From: Bifidobacterium saguini DSM 23967
GTDB lineage: Bacteria > Actinomycetota > Actinomycetes > Actinomycetales > Bifidobacteriaceae
Direction of reading: 5' to 3'
Length of the DNA stretch: 64,000 nt
Assembly (NCBI RefSeq): GCF_000741715.1
Contig: NZ_JGZN01000006.1
Span: 1 to 64,000, forward strand
Shown here: positions 1-9,551 of the stretch, one piece after another
Layout of the letters: the number at the start of each line of letters is the position of its first letter
Position numbering within the stretch: position 1 is the first letter of the stretch
The notes under the pieces: generated by a model
What the model was told of the DNA's origin: nothing
Database searches by the model: none
Seen by the model: only the letters and a program-made list of their open reading frames with translations
Translations under genes and position numbers: made by a program

Positions 1-2
1 GA

Positions 3-170
3 CTCCTCGCCTACTTCGACCACCCCTACACCAACGCGATCCTCGAAGGACTCAACAGCGTCATCCAGAACGTCAAGACCCGAGCCCGCGGATTCAAGAA
101 CATGGGCTACTTCAGCACCATGATCTACCTGACCTGCGGCAAACTCGACCTCAGCACCGTCACCACCTGA
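3..170 (+). CDS. ISL3-family transposase, C-terminal end (cut by window edge)
   Basis: An open frame of 55 codons enters from the left edge and ends at the TGA. The peptide carries the end of an ISL3-type DDE domain, with NAILEGLNSVIQ followed by KTRARGFKN and a YFSTMIY stretch, the usual finish of these transposases. The rest lies outside the window, so it cannot be judged whether the element is intact. The following 130 bases before the MFS gene hold no other gene. An AGCGAAAGGCC motif at 191-201 could be part of the right terminal inverted repeat, but the exact IS end is not resolved. Confidence 0.8.
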   Translation, partial: LLAYFDHPYTNAILEGLNSVIQNVKTRARGFKNMGYFSTMIYLTCGKLDLSTVTT

Positions 171-300
171 CAGACCCACCCACACCAAACAGCGAAAGGC
201 CAAATGAATTCATGACCCGCATCACCGGCCTCGCCAAGAACGCCGAGTGACATTTTCCAAACTTCCCCTAATGGAGAGAAAGAAATAAAGGAAGAAAATA

Positions 301-1710
301 ATGACACAAACCACTACAACTCCGGTTGCAGACCCGTGGACTGACCCGGAAACCAGCAACAAGATGGCCATCAAGGCGCTGATTCTGCTGCTGATCACAT
401 TCATCCTCGGCACCCTGTGCCTGCAGGGCTTCAACCTGGTGTTCACCCAGGTTGGTGAAGATGTAGGAGCTCCGGCACAGGCTTCGCTGATTACCGCATT
501 CCCATCATTGGTGCTCGGCATCGTCTGCTTTATCTACGGTTCTCTTGGTGATTTCGTTTCCCTGAAGCGACTGGTCGTCGCCGGCCTCGTGACCCTGCTC
601 GTCGGTTCCCTGTTCGGCTTCGTGGCGAACTTCTTCTTTACCGCGAACATCTGGACCGTGATTATTGCTCGTGTGCTGCAAACCGCAGGTGAACAGGTCG
701 CCGGTTCCGTGTTCCTGGTCATCGCCACCAAGTACCTGAAGCCGTCGCTTAAGGTCATCTTCTTCGGCCTGTACACCGCCGCCTACCAGCTGTCTGCCTC
801 CATTGGCGTGTTCGCAGCCGGTGTGCTGAGCTCCATCGCATGGCAGTACCTGTTCCTCATCCCTGTGGTGACCATCTTCTTCCTGCCGACCCTGCTCAAG
901 AACCTGCCGGGCCGTCAGGGCGGCAACGAACACGTTGACTGGCTTGGCTTCACCATCTTCGGTTTGGCCAGCGCGTTCCTCACCCTGTTCTTCTCCTACA
1001 TGGCATGGTGGATGCTCGCCGTGGCCGTGGTGCTGTTCGCCATCTTCGCCGTGTACATCCACAAGGCCGCCAACCCGTTCATCACCCCGGAGTTCTTCAA
1101 GAACACCCGTTGGTTGGCTGCCATCAGCCTGATTCTGGTGTTCTACTTCACCAACTACTGCATCTCCCCGCTGTTCAACGCCATCGGCACCTCCGTCTAC
1201 GGCATGACCACCGCACAGGTTTCCACCTACATTGTGTGGGCCTTCGTGTGCGCTGCAGTGGTCGGCACTTCCTCCGGTTGGATTATCGGCAAGATCGGTC
1301 GCCAGCCAGCACTGATCACCGCCGCATGTCTGATGATTGCCGGCTTCGTGACCGCAGCCTTGGCTGTCAACGCTGGCTTCCTGGTGCTCACGCTCACCGC
1401 ATGCCTGTTCTACTGCGGTGTGGGTCTGCTCTACTCCCCGGTGGTTTCCACCGTGATCGACACCTTGCCGCAGAGTGAATCCGGCCGTGGCGTGGGCATG
1501 AACGATTTGGTGATGAACGTCACCGCTTCCATCGGCATCACCGTTATCGGCGGCCTGATGGGCTCCCAGTCGTTGGCCGGCTCCAGCATCACTGGTGCCA
1601 TCGGTGCGGCTGCCGGCTACGCCAATCTGCTCCTGATCGGCGGTGGCGTAATGCTGCTCGGCCTGATCGTGTTCCTCCTCTTCCGCAAGAAGATCTACAG
1701 CCAGAACTGA
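301..1710 (+). CDS. MFS transporter, DHA2-like drug/metabolite exporter
   Basis: A 469-residue, very hydrophobic protein with about 14 apparent membrane segments, matching the size and layout of the DHA2 branch of the major facilitator superfamily. The loop between helices 2 and 3 has the MFS motif-A-like sequence GSLGDFVSLKRL near residue 80. The ATG is preceded by an AAGGAAG ribosome-binding site. The protein ends with a short basic tail (FRKKIYSQN). It is likely a proton-coupled exporter in the cytoplasmic membrane. The substrate cannot be read from sequence; the guanine deaminase downstream is separated by a strong terminator, so a shared purine role is only a guess. It lies directly beside an IS end. 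Confidence 0.85.
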   Translation: MTQTTTTPVADPWTDPETSNKMAIKALILLLITFILGTLCLQGFNLVFTQVGEDVGAPAQASLITAFPSLVLGIVCFIYGSLGDFVSLKRLVVAGLVTLLVGSLFGFVANFFFTANIWTVIIARVLQTAGEQVAGSVFLVIATKYLKPSLKVIFFGLYTAAYQLSASIGVFAAGVLSSIAWQYLFLIPVVTIFFLPTLLKNLPGRQGGNEHVDWLGFTIFGLASAFLTLFFSYMAWWMLAVAVVLFAIFAVYIHKAANPFITPEFFKNTRWLAAISLILVFYFTNYCISPLFNAIGTSVYGMTTAQVSTYIVWAFVCAAVVGTSSGWIIGKIGRQPALITAACLMIAGFVTAALAVNAGFLVLTLTACLFYCGVGLLYSPVVSTVIDTLPQSESGRGVGMNDLVMNVTASIGITVIGGLMGSQSLAGSSITGAIGAAAGYANLLLIGGGVMLLGLIVFLLFRKKIYSQN

Positions 1711-1728
1711 TAGTTCAACTGATTGAAG

Positions 1729-1774
1729 GGCTCGCATACAAATTGGTTCTCTCCAGTTCGTATGCGAGCCTTTT
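1729..1774 (+). terminator. Rho-independent terminator after the MFS gene
   Basis: An 11-bp GGCTCGCATAC stem pairs with GTATGCGAGCC across a 20-nt loop and is followed by TTTT. It lies 18 bases after the stop codon. Confidence 0.9.
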
Positions 1775-1808
1775 CTCACCTGCAGTAAATACGGCAATAC
1801 CCCAATTG

Positions 1809-1855
1809 GGCTCCCCTCTGAAGAGTGGAGCTGTCGGCGAAGCTGACTGAGGGGG
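1809..1855 (+). repeat. GGCTCCCC-type intergenic hairpin repeat, copy A
   Basis: The element reads GGCTCCCCTCT..AGTGGAG, then a second small hairpin TGTCGGC-GAA-GCTGAC, then CTGAGGGGG. It shares this order with five other sites in the first 14 kb. This copy sits between the MFS terminator and the guaD ribosome-binding site. Confidence 0.75.
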
Positions 1856-1883
1856 AATTTTACATATATTAAGGAGATAATCA

Positions 1884-3251
1884 ATGACGATTACCTTAGC
1901 CATTGAAGGTTCAGGTTTCACTTCGCGCACTCGCGATGACGTACAGTATTTCGATCACTCGCTATTTCTGATTGATGAGCATGGCATCATTCAATCAGTA
2001 TTGGAACCAGATGATGAACGGTACCAAGCGGAGCGAGCGCAAGCACAGGAACGTGGCATCTATCATGCTATTGCCGAAGGCTCCTATCTGCTGCCGGGCT
2101 TCATCGACCTGCATGTTCATGCTCCGCAATGGGCGCAGGACGGTACCGGATTGGATGAGCCGTTGGAGGTCTGGCTCGGCAAATACACGTTCCCCACAGA
2201 AGCCAAATTCGCTGATGAGGCTTTTGCTCACAAGGTGTATGAGGATTTGGTGAGCCGCATGCTCTCTACCGGCACCACTACGGCATCCTATTACGCCACC
2301 GTTGACCGCAAGGGTTCTCTGGTATTAGCTCAGGAAGCCGTCCGGCTCGGCCAGCGCGCTTTGGTGGGCAAGGTGGTGATGGATGACCCTGAAGCTAATC
2401 CGGAATATTATCGTGATGCTTCCGCTCAGGCGGCTATCGAGGAGACAGAGCGGTTCATCGAAGAAGTCGCCGAACTCAGCCAGAGCAGTGTGCAGGGCGT
2501 GTACCCGGTAATCACCCCGCGATTCATTCCCAGTTGCACGGATGAGGCATTGCGCGGGCTTGGTGAACTGGCCGCGCATTATCATGATGTGGCCTACATT
2601 CAAACCCATTGCAGCGAAAGCGATTGGGAGCATGGTTACGCGTACGAGCGCTATGGCAAAAGCGATACGCATATGCTGCATGAGTTCGGATTGCTGACCG
2701 ACCGCAGCATTCTGGCGCATAGCGTGTATCTGTCCGAAGAGGATATGGAAGTATATGCGCAAACCGGTGCGGTGGCTGTGCATTGCCCGCTTTCCAACGC
2801 GTTCTTTGCCGGATCGGTGGCGCCGATTCGCCGTTACTTGGATGCCGGTATGCATGTGGCAATAGGCAGTGATATTTCCGGTGGATACAATCCGGACTTG
2901 TATGGCGCAATTCGTCAGGCAGTGACATCCTCGCGCATGCTGGAAACCGGTGTGAATCGTGATTTGGCAGCAGGGGAGAGGGGAGTGGCGAACAGTGCCC
3001 TGACCTTGAACAATGCGTTCTATGTGGCTACTGCCGGTGGCGGCGAATCTCTGGGCTTGCCGATTGGACGCTTGGAAGCCGGATATGCTTGGGACGCTCA
3101 AGTGGTCGATACCAAGTTCCCGAGCGCTCGTCTGCCTATTTTCGAGGACAATGAGCCAACTTCAGATATCTTCCAAAAGATTGTGAACCTTGCTGTACCG
3201 GAGAACATTCGTACTGTCTGGGTTCAGGGCCGTGAGGTGGTAAGTAAATAA
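1884..3251 (+). CDS. guaD: Guanine deaminase
   Basis: A 455-residue cytoplasmic amidohydrolase that should convert guanine to xanthine and ammonia in purine salvage. Metal-binding motifs are visible in order: HVH at residues 77-79 inside PGFIDLHVHAPQWAQ, the QTHCSES histidine, LAHSVYLSEEDM, and the catalytic Asp in AIGSDISGG. The FIDLHVHAPQ and PLSNAFFAG signatures separate guanine deaminase from other amidohydrolases. The start is fixed by a perfect AAGGAGAT ribosome-binding site. Length agrees with the family (about 430-460). It stands alone between two terminators, with repeat copy A just upstream. Confidence 0.9.
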   Translation: MTITLAIEGSGFTSRTRDDVQYFDHSLFLIDEHGIIQSVLEPDDERYQAERAQAQERGIYHAIAEGSYLLPGFIDLHVHAPQWAQDGTGLDEPLEVWLGKYTFPTEAKFADEAFAHKVYEDLVSRMLSTGTTTASYYATVDRKGSLVLAQEAVRLGQRALVGKVVMDDPEANPEYYRDASAQAAIEETERFIEEVAELSQSSVQGVYPVITPRFIPSCTDEALRGLGELAAHYHDVAYIQTHCSESDWEHGYAYERYGKSDTHMLHEFGLLTDRSILAHSVYLSEEDMEVYAQTGAVAVHCPLSNAFFAGSVAPIRRYLDAGMHVAIGSDISGGYNPDLYGAIRQAVTSSRMLETGVNRDLAAGERGVANSALTLNNAFYVATAGGGESLGLPIGRLEAGYAWDAQVVDTKFPSARLPIFEDNEPTSDIFQKIVNLAVPENIRTVWVQGREVVSK

Positions 3252-3252
3252 C

Positions 3253-3292
3253 AGTAATGGCCTTCCGATAAGGAAGGCCATTACTCGTTTTT
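3253..3292 (+). terminator. Terminator after guaD, possibly bidirectional
   Basis: A 14-bp perfect stem (AGTAATGGCCTTCC with its complement) around a 5-nt loop, followed by CGTTTTT. Read from the other strand it ends in a weaker T-rich run, so it may also stop metK transcription. Confidence 0.9.
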
Positions 3293-3314
3293 GGCTCCTC
3301 TCTATGAGGGGAGC
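3293..3314 (+). repeat. GGCTCCCC-type repeat, half element (copy B)
   Basis: Only the first hairpin of the family is present (GGCTCCTCTC..GAGGGGAGC). The second hairpin and the CTGAGGGG end are missing. It sits between the converging guaD and metK genes. Confidence 0.6.
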
Positions 3315-3339
3315 GAGATGCACTTTGTTTTAGCGCGTG

Positions 3340-4560
3340 TTACTCAGCGGCGATGGCAGCCTTGAGCTCGTCCACCTTATTGGTGCGCTCCCACGGGAAT
3401 TCAACATCGGTGCGACCAAAGTGACCATAAGCGGCGGTCTTCAAATAGATCGGACGCTTCAGATCAAGCTCGTCGATAATGGCTGCCGGACGTAGATCGA
3501 ATACCTTACGCACAGCGGCGGCAATCTGGCCACGGGTCACGCCCTGCTCGGTGCCGAAAGTCTCCACATTAATGGACACCGGGTCGGCCACGCCGATAGC
3601 ATAGGCCACCTGGACCTCGGCCTTATGTGCAAGACCTGCGGCCACGATGTTCTTCGCGACCCAGCGGGTGGCATATGCGGCGGAACGATCCACCTTGGAA
3701 GGATCCTTGCCGGAGAACGCGCCACCACCGTGGTGAGCGGCACCACCGTAGGTATCCACGATGATCTTACGGCCAGTCAGACCTGCATCGGCTGCCGGGC
3801 CGCCGAGAATGAAGGATCCAGTAGGATTGACCAGCTGACGGTAGCCTTCGTACGGCACCTTGTCGCCAAGCACGTCCTTCAATACCGGATCGATGACGTG
3901 CTCCTTGAGCTGAGCCTCAAGCCATTCGTGAGTAGCCTCAGGATCATGCTGGGTGGAAATCAGCACGGTGTCCAGACGAACCGGCTTGTCGTTGTCATCG
4001 TATTCCACGGTGACCTGAGTCTTGCCATCCGGGCGCAGATGCGGCACTTCACCGGACTTACGCACTTCGGTCAGGCGGAACGCGAGGCGATGCGCCAGAT
4101 AAATTGGCAACGGCATCAAGACAGGAGTCTCATCGGTGGCGTATCCGAACATCACGCCCTGATCGCCGGCACCCTGAGCCTCATAACGCTCTTCACGGCT
4201 TGCTGCGGTTTCCTGAGCAGCGGAAAGACGGGAAACACCCTGATTGATTTCAGCGCTCTGGCCGGTGATGGCAACGATAACGCCACAGGAATCAGCGTCG
4301 AGGCCTACTTCGGAGGAAGTGTAGCCAATATTACGCAGGGTTTCGCGGACCTTGGATTGCACATCGCAGTAACCCTCGGAGGTAACCTCGCCGAATACCA
4401 GGAATACGCCGGTTGCAGCGGAAGTCTCAACAGCTACATGGCTGGTGGGGTCTTGGGCAAGCAAATCATCCAAAATGGCGTCGGAGATTTGATCGCAAAC
4501 CTTGTCAGGGTGGCCTTCGGTTACGGATTCTGCGGAAATAAGCCGCTTCTCTTCAGTCAT
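3340..4560 (-). CDS. metK: S-adenosylmethionine synthetase
   Basis: Makes S-adenosylmethionine from methionine and ATP in the cytoplasm, supplying methyl groups and polyamine precursors. The 406-residue protein carries [20 protein letters not shown] at the N terminus, the [12 protein letters not shown] hexapeptide region and [16 protein letters not shown], which are the standard MetK signatures. The reading frame stays open far upstream, but [20 protein letters not shown] is the family N terminus and has an AAAGGGATGAT ribosome-binding site, so that start is chosen. It follows rpoZ on the same strand with a terminator between them. No known SAM riboswitch class was recognised in the short leader. 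Confidence 0.96.
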   Translation of the reverse strand: MTEEKRLISAESVTEGHPDKVCDQISDAILDDLLAQDPTSHVAVETSAATGVFLVFGEVTSEGYCDVQSKVRETLRNIGYTSSEVGLDADSCGVIVAITGQSAEINQGVSRLSAAQETAASREERYEAQGAGDQGVMFGYATDETPVLMPLPIYLAHRLAFRLTEVRKSGEVPHLRPDGKTQVTVEYDDNDKPVRLDTVLISTQHDPEATHEWLEAQLKEHVIDPVLKDVLGDKVPYEGYRQLVNPTGSFILGGPAADAGLTGRKIIVDTYGGAAHHGGGAFSGKDPSKVDRSAAYATRWVAKNIVAAGLAHKAEVQVAYAIGVADPVSINVETFGTEQGVTRGQIAAAVRKVFDLRPAAIIDELDLKRPIYLKTAAYGHFGRTDVEFPWERTNKVDELKAAIAAE

Positions 4561-4650
4561 ATCATCCCTTTCGTTAGGACTTATCGCCCCGCTGAAATGC
4601 GAGGCACAATGATACGGTTCTTCAATTGTTGATACAGCAGAGCGGACATA

Positions 4651-4691
4651 ACAAAAGGGCTCGTGCCAACCAGCGCGGTGGCGCGAGCCCT
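4651..4691 (-). terminator. Terminator between rpoZ and metK
   Basis: On the minus strand, AGGGCTCG-CGCC pairs with GGC-ACGAGCCCT across a 12-nt loop and is followed by TTTTGTT. It should end the rpoZ transcript, making metK largely a separate unit. Confidence 0.85.
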
Positions 4692-4812
4692 GTGCATGTT
4701 TGCTCTTGTTCGATTTATAGTCTATTGATGTGAGCAAGGCAAGTGTGTCGGCTGAAAATCAGCGAGTGATGTGCCTTACACCAATAGTTTCCCTCGAAGG
4801 AGCGAAGGTCGA

Positions 4813-5127
4813 TCAGTTGCCCTCGTTGACGTCGTCCTCACCCAAGGTTTCCTCGAGCAGGCCCTCGTCGATTTCGCGGAATGCGATGGACAGCGGCTTT
4901 TCGTTGTTCTGGTATTCCACCAGCGGGCCAACGTTCTGCAGCAGACCCTCGTTGAGCTGGGTGAAGTAGGAGTTGATCTGACGCGCGCGCTTGGCGGCGA
5001 AAATGGCCAGCGCGTACTTGGAGTCGGCGTGCTTCATCAGGTCGTCAATCGGCGGATTTGCAAGACCGGTGGGGTGCGGGTCAGTGCCGAATGCCTCGTT
5101 ACCCTTGACCTCGGTATCTTCTGCCAT
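4813..5127 (-). CDS. rpoZ: RNA polymerase omega subunit
   Basis: A 104-residue protein with the omega core: [28 protein letters not shown] near residues 23-50, followed by [19 protein letters not shown]. Omega helps assemble and stabilise core RNA polymerase through the beta-prime subunit. The Asn/Asp-rich N terminus and acidic C-terminal tail fit actinobacterial versions. A GGAG sits about 12 bases before the ATG, slightly distant. The neighbour upstream is ilvD on the opposite strand, so rpoZ appears to start its own transcript; the gmk gene often found upstream of rpoZ is not here. Confidence 0.93.
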   Translation of the reverse strand: MAEDTEVKGNEAFGTDPHPTGLANPPIDDLMKHADSKYALAIFAAKRARQINSYFTQLNEGLLQNVGPLVEYQNNEKPLSIAFREIDEGLLEETLGEDDVNEGN

Positions 5128-5343
5128 AAGTATGTGTCTCCAAACGTTGGAAAATCTATCTCAACCGAAGCAAGTGTAGCCTTGTGGCGGGACTTCAGGC
5201 CAATCGTCCGTCAGCTTTGCCTACTTACCAGTTTGAGACATAAGAAGTGCCGTGGCTGGGTGTGAAAAAGGTTACATTTTCGAAAATTCCATTATTCGAC
5301 TCTTGACAAGAGCCGTGTCCCATGCAAGGGCTTGAATGGGGTT

Positions 5344-7209
5344 ATGACTGAAATGCGATCTGCAAAACTCATGTCCGGCCGCGTCTTCGCAGGCGCGCGC
5401 GCCCTGTATCGTGCCGCTGGCGTCAGCGGCGACGACATGGGCAAGAAGCCCATCATCGCCATCGCGAACTCTTTCGATGAGTTCCTGCCTGGCCATGTTC
5501 ACCTGAACAAGGTGGGTCGTATCGTCTCCGAAGCCATCAAGGAAGCTGGCGGCATTCCCCGCGAGTTCAATACGATGGCCGTGGATGACGGTATCGCTAT
5601 GGGCCACACCGGTATGCTCTACTCCCTGCCTTCCCGCGATATCATCGCCGATACTGTTGAATACCAGTGCAACGCTCACTGCGCTGACGCTCTGATCTGC
5701 ATCCCGAACTGCGACAAGGTTGTGCCGGGCATGCTGATGGCTGCACTGCGACTCAACATCCCGACTGTGTTCGTGTCCGGCGGCCCGATGGAAGCCGGCA
5801 CCACCGTGCTCGCTGACGGTACCGTTAAGAAGAACACGGATTTGATTTCCGTGATGTACGCCTCCGCAGACGACAACGTCTCCGAAGAGGATCTGCTCAA
5901 CTATGAGAAGACCGTCTGCCCGACCTGCGGTTCCTGCGCCGGCATGTTCACCGCCAACTCGATGAACTGCCTGACCGAGGCCATCGGTCTGGCACTGCCA
6001 GGCAATGGTACGATTCTGGCCTCCCACTCCTACCGTAAGGACCTGTTCAAGCGTGCTGCCGAACAGGTGGTCAAGATTGCTAACCAGTACTACCGCGATG
6101 ACGATGACTCTGTGCTGCCGCGCTCCATCGCCACCAAGGAAGCCTTCGAGAACGCCATGACTATGGATGTGGCTATGGGCGGTTCCACCAACACCGTGCT
6201 GCACATCCTGGCAATGGCCCAGTCCGCAGACGTGGACTTCACTCTGGATGATATCGAGCGTATTTCCCACACTGTGCCGTGCATCTGCAAGGCTTCGCCG
6301 TCCGGCAAGTGGGAGATTTCCGATGTTCACCGCGCAGGCGGTATCACCGGCATTCTGGGCGAGCTCGACCGTGCCGGCAAGCTGCACCGCAACGTGCACT
6401 CCATTGACTACCCGACCCTTGAGGACAAGCTCAACGATTGGGACATCATGCGCCCAACCTGCACTGAGGAAGCCAAGCAGATGTACAAGGCCGCTCCTGG
6501 CCACATCATCTCCCCGGAGCCGTGGACGCACACCACCCTGTTCGACACGCTCGATACCGACCGCGAGAACGGTGCCATCCACGACATCAACCACCCGGAG
6601 ATTCACGAGGGCGGCCTCGCCGTGCTGCGTGGCAACCTGGCTCCTGACGGCTGCGTAGTGAAGACCGCAGGCGTGCCGCAGGAGATTTGGAAGTTCCGCG
6701 GACCGGCTCTGGTGGTCGAATCCCAGGAAGAAGCCATTAAGGTGATTCTGGACGACACCCTGAAGCCCGGCATGGCTCTGGTGATTCGTTACGAAGGCCC
6801 GAAGGGCGGCCCGGGCATGCAGGAAATGCTGTACCCGACCTCCTTCGTCAAGGGCAAGGGCATCGGCAAGCAGGTGGCTATGCTCACTGATGGCCGCTAC
6901 TCTGGTGGCTCCTCCGGCCTGGCCATCGGCCATATTGCTCCTGAGGCTGCCAACAAGGGCCCGATCGCACTCATCAAGAACGGCGACATCATCAACATCG
7001 ATATCGAGAACCGTTCGGTGAACGTGGAGCTGACCGACGAGCAGCTGGCCGAGCGCCGTGCTGAGCTCGAAGCCGGCGACGGCTACGTGGCTCACCGCGA
7101 CCGCAAGGTCTCTCAGGCGCTGAAGGCCTACGCCGCCTTCGCCCGCTCCGCCGACAAGGGTGCTACGCGAGATCCTGACCTGATCAACAAGCTCTCCGGC
7201 CTCGCCTGA
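5344..7209 (+). CDS. ilvD: Dihydroxy-acid dehydratase
   Basis: Third enzyme of isoleucine/valine biosynthesis, dehydrating dihydroxy acids to 2-keto acids with an iron-sulfur cluster. The 621-residue protein shows the cluster cysteines in [13 protein letters not shown] and [19 protein letters not shown], and C-terminal signatures [13 protein letters not shown] and [17 protein letters not shown]. The frame could begin at a TTG four codons upstream or an ATG three codons downstream. [13 protein letters not shown] is chosen because it is the usual N terminus, although the AAGGG site is about 13 bases away. An uninterrupted opposite-strand frame of 650 codons over it is a codon-bias shadow. Confidence 0.95.
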   Translation: MTEMRSAKLMSGRVFAGARALYRAAGVSGDDMGKKPIIAIANSFDEFLPGHVHLNKVGRIVSEAIKEAGGIPREFNTMAVDDGIAMGHTGMLYSLPSRDIIADTVEYQCNAHCADALICIPNCDKVVPGMLMAALRLNIPTVFVSGGPMEAGTTVLADGTVKKNTDLISVMYASADDNVSEEDLLNYEKTVCPTCGSCAGMFTANSMNCLTEAIGLALPGNGTILASHSYRKDLFKRAAEQVVKIANQYYRDDDDSVLPRSIATKEAFENAMTMDVAMGGSTNTVLHILAMAQSADVDFTLDDIERISHTVPCICKASPSGKWEISDVHRAGGITGILGELDRAGKLHRNVHSIDYPTLEDKLNDWDIMRPTCTEEAKQMYKAAPGHIISPEPWTHTTLFDTLDTDRENGAIHDINHPEIHEGGLAVLRGNLAPDGCVVKTAGVPQEIWKFRGPALVVESQEEAIKVILDDTLKPGMALVIRYEGPKGGPGMQEMLYPTSFVKGKGIGKQVAMLTDGRYSGGSSGLAIGHIAPEAANKGPIALIKNGDIINIDIENRSVNVELTDEQLAERRAELEAGDGYVAHRDRKVSQALKAYAAFARSADKGATRDPDLINKLSGLA

Positions 7210-7228
7210 TAGGTATTGGGACATTTCC

Positions 7229-7277
7229 GGCTCCTCTTGTCAGGGGAGCTGGCGGTGAAACCGCCTGAGAGGTAGTT
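7229..7277 (+). repeat. GGCTCCCC-type repeat, copy C
   Basis: Full element: GGCTCCTCTTGTCAGGGGAGC, then GGCGG-TGAAA-CCGCC, then TGAGAGGTAGTT. It lies between the ilvD stop and its terminator, so it would be transcribed at the end of the ilvD mRNA. Confidence 0.75.
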
Positions 7278-7292
7278 CCACAGGAACACTGC

Positions 7293-7327
7293 AATAGCCT
7301 TTCGCCAAGTCGCGAAAGGCTATTTTT
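7293..7327 (+). terminator. Terminator after ilvD
   Basis: A 13-bp stem AATAGCCTTTCGC with its complement around a 6-nt loop, followed by further T residues. Confidence 0.9.
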
Positions 7328-7371
7328 GTATCGTATGTTGAAGAGACTATGAATTTGTAAAAGGTGTTTAT

Positions 7372-7891
7372 GTGAGAATATATGCAAATAAAGAGGAACT
7401 CAAAGCTGAAATAAAAAAAATCATTTGAAAAATATATTTCAGAATTTGATAATATACCGGAATCTTTAAAAGATAAGATAGTCGATAACGTTGATAGGAC
7501 TCCGGCTGAGAACCTCGCTTATCAAGTTGGATGGACGACGTTGGTCCTTAAGTGGGAAAAGGATGAAAGAAACGGACTCCAAGTACATACTCCATCGGAT
7601 GATTTTAAATGGAATCAGCTTGGTGAGCTATACCAGTGGTTTAATGATGAGTACGCTCATTTATCGCTCAATGCTTTAAAAGCTCAATTAGAAGAAAACG
7701 TTAATTCTTTATATGCATTGATTGATTCTATGAGCGAAGAGGAATTATTTGCTCCACATATGAGGAAATGGGCTGATGAAGCAACTAAAACAGCAGTGTG
7801 GGAAGTCTATAAGTTCATACATGTGAATACTGTCGCACCATTTGGGACCTTTAGAACAAAAATCAGAAAATGGAAAAAGATAGTGCTATAG
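7372..7891 (+). pseudogene. DfsB/ClbS-like four-helix protein, frameshifted
   Basis: Translation from the GTG gives MRIYANKEELKAEIKK and then hits TGA. Removing one A from a run of eight A residues (7413-7420) restores a continuous frame: SFEKYISEFDNIPESLKDK, then DRTPAENLAYQVGW, through to the end. The complete protein would be about 172 residues and resembles the DfsB/ClbS DinB-like family, whose studied member ClbS inactivates colibactin; family assignment is from memory of the DRTPAE..AYQ.GW pattern. An AAAAGG site precedes the GTG. The gene is visibly AT-rich, unlike ilvD, which suggests acquisition. It may be a true pseudogene, a slippage-expressed gene or a sequencing error in the homopolymer. 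Confidence 0.75.
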
Positions 7892-8110
7892 ATTTTGCAT
7901 AACACGCATCAATAATGATTGATGAATCTGATTGTTGCAAAGCGGTACTTCGCATCCGTATTTAAGTACATCATTATTGCAGTACGGAATTAGGCAAATC
8001 GATAGATAAGGATGTTGATGTGTCTAATGAAGTAGGAGCCTAAGCAATACCAATCAAGAGATGATGACGGATGATCATTTGCCCATAGCCTGAGCAAGTG
8101 CGTCAAAGAA

Positions 8111-8202
8111 AGCGGTGCAAAATGTCCAATCGAACTGGTGGAAAATGTACAGTCAGAATGGTGTAAAATGTAAGATGAAAATGGTATAAAATGTAAGATG
8201 GA
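8111..8202 (+). repeat. Four tandem 23-bp iterons upstream of the ATPase gene
   Basis: Four direct repeats start at 8111, 8134, 8157 and 8180, each exactly 23 bp with no spacer. The shared core is GGTGnAAAATGTnnnnTnnA; units 3 and 4 are nearly identical. The last unit contains TATAAAAT, a good -10 box, and its end overlaps the GGAG ribosome-binding site of the next gene. This suggests a binding array controlling that gene. The preceding 220 bases hold no gene that I can see, only a small inverted repeat CATCAAT-N4-ATTGATG at 7907-7924. Confidence 0.85.
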
Positions 8203-8211
8203 GTTGGGGAT

Positions 8212-9501
8212 ATGACACTCAAGCCGGATGAATATAGGCCGAGGCTGCTTGATACGCCTGTTTCGAAAATGCTCAATGTGTTTGGAGCGGTGCAGATCGA
8301 CGGTGCGAAATGGTGCGGCAAGACATGGTGCGCGCTGTCGCATGCCAATAGTGTTACCGGGCTTGATGATTATCGTGTTCGTCCTTTAGCCGAAGCAGAT
8401 CCAACCATGCCGCTTATCGGTGATCAGCCACATCTGATTGATGAGTGGCAGACTGTTCCTGCTGTACGTGATGCCGTCCGTCATGCAATTGATCAGACAG
8501 CCAATCGTGCTGGACAATACCTGCTCACTGGATCAAGCGCTCCTCCATTGGAGCAGTATGAGCATAGTGGTGCCGGACGGATTGCTCATTTGCGTATGCG
8601 TCCAATGAGCTTGTATGAGCAGGGTCTTTCCACTGGTGCAGTCTCGTTGCGGCGGTTGTTTGAGGAGGATTTCGAGCCTGCATCCACGCAAACGTCGTTG
8701 GCACAAATCGCGGAGTGGACTTGCCGTGGAGGGTGGCCGGCCTCATTGGACAGGGATCTTGAAAGCGCTTTATATATTCCGCAGCAGTATCTTGAAGCTG
8801 TATGCGAGGATAATGCGCCTCGAATGGGGAAGAACCCGGAACTGACCCGACGTATCATCATGTCGCTGGCTCGAAACAACACGAAAGCTGCCACCGTAAA
8901 AACGTTGAGCAGAGACCTGTATGCGGCTGACGAGGCAGCTGATACTGAGCCGGCTCGATCCACTACTACCAGTTATGTTGACATGTTGATTCGTGAATTC
9001 CTTATTGAGGAATTGCCGAGTTGGGATGCTCCTATCAAAGCGCGGAACCGAATGCGTGTGAAGTCCAAACGATATTTTGTGGATCCTTCACTTGCGGTTT
9101 CGGCATTGGGTATGAATCCTTCTCGCTTGTTGACCAATGGTCAGGTCTTCGGAGACATGTTTGAAAATCTGGTGATTCGTGACCTGCTGGTTTATGCCTC
9201 CGCTTGGGTAGGCATCGAGCATCCCAAAGTCTATTTCTATCGTGATGACAAAGGTCTGGAGGCAGATGCCATTATTGAATTGGCGGATGGCCGATGGGCT
9301 GCGGTCGAAATCAAACTCGGTGAGAACAAAGCTCAGGAAGGTGTGGATTCACTTATCAAAGTGCGGAACACCATCATGGCTAACCCTTACTCACAGCAGC
9401 AGGAACCGTCTTTCCTGATGGTGATTGTTGGCAATGGTTTGTTCGCCAGAAAAACACCGGAAGGCGTATATGTAGTGCCGATCACGCTACTTGGAGCCTG
9501 A
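8212..9501 (+). CDS. AAA ATPase with DUF4143-type C-terminal domain
   Basis: A 429-residue predicted cytoplasmic ATPase. The P-loop GAKWCGKT lies near residue 31 and the Walker B strand PHLIDEWQ near residue 77, followed by a sensor-like LLTGSS. The C-terminal half resembles DUF4143 and contains EADAIIELADGRWAAVEIK, which fits a PD-(D/E)xK nuclease-like core (D then ExK). Such proteins are common in bifidobacteria and archaea; their role is unknown. The ATG follows a GGAG inside the upstream 23-bp iteron array, and two more iterons follow the gene. Codon use is less GC-rich than in neighbours. Whether it cuts DNA is not known. Confidence 0.85.
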   Translation: MTLKPDEYRPRLLDTPVSKMLNVFGAVQIDGAKWCGKTWCALSHANSVTGLDDYRVRPLAEADPTMPLIGDQPHLIDEWQTVPAVRDAVRHAIDQTANRAGQYLLTGSSAPPLEQYEHSGAGRIAHLRMRPMSLYEQGLSTGAVSLRRLFEEDFEPASTQTSLAQIAEWTCRGGWPASLDRDLESALYIPQQYLEAVCEDNAPRMGKNPELTRRIIMSLARNNTKAATVKTLSRDLYAADEAADTEPARSTTTSYVDMLIREFLIEELPSWDAPIKARNRMRVKSKRYFVDPSLAVSALGMNPSRLLTNGQVFGDMFENLVIRDLLVYASAWVGIEHPKVYFYRDDKGLEADAIIELADGRWAAVEIKLGENKAQEGVDSLIKVRNTIMANPYSQQQEPSFLMVIVGNGLFARKTPEGVYVVPITLLGA

Positions 9502-9551
9502 TTGGTGCGTGCTGATTAATGTTGAGCTACTGGAACAGATCATAAGGTTCC

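Noticed and set aside
505-1884. A 459-codon open frame antisense to the MFS gene
   Set aside because: The peptide is Gln/His/Gly/Glu-rich with no membrane or domain pattern. The MFS frame has motifs and a ribosome-binding site.
4561-4812. SAM riboswitch upstream of metK
   Set aside because: The only strong hairpin is a terminator placed to end rpoZ, and no conserved core of a known SAM riboswitch class was recognised.
5272-7224. A 650-codon open frame antisense to ilvD
   Set aside because: It mirrors ilvD codon bias, has a low-complexity His/Val/Gly composition with no family motif, and ilvD is clearly real.
8111-8202. Possible CRISPR array (also considered at 17121-17264, 58277-58427 and 59554-59742)
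   Set aside because: Units follow each other without unique spacers and no cas genes are present.
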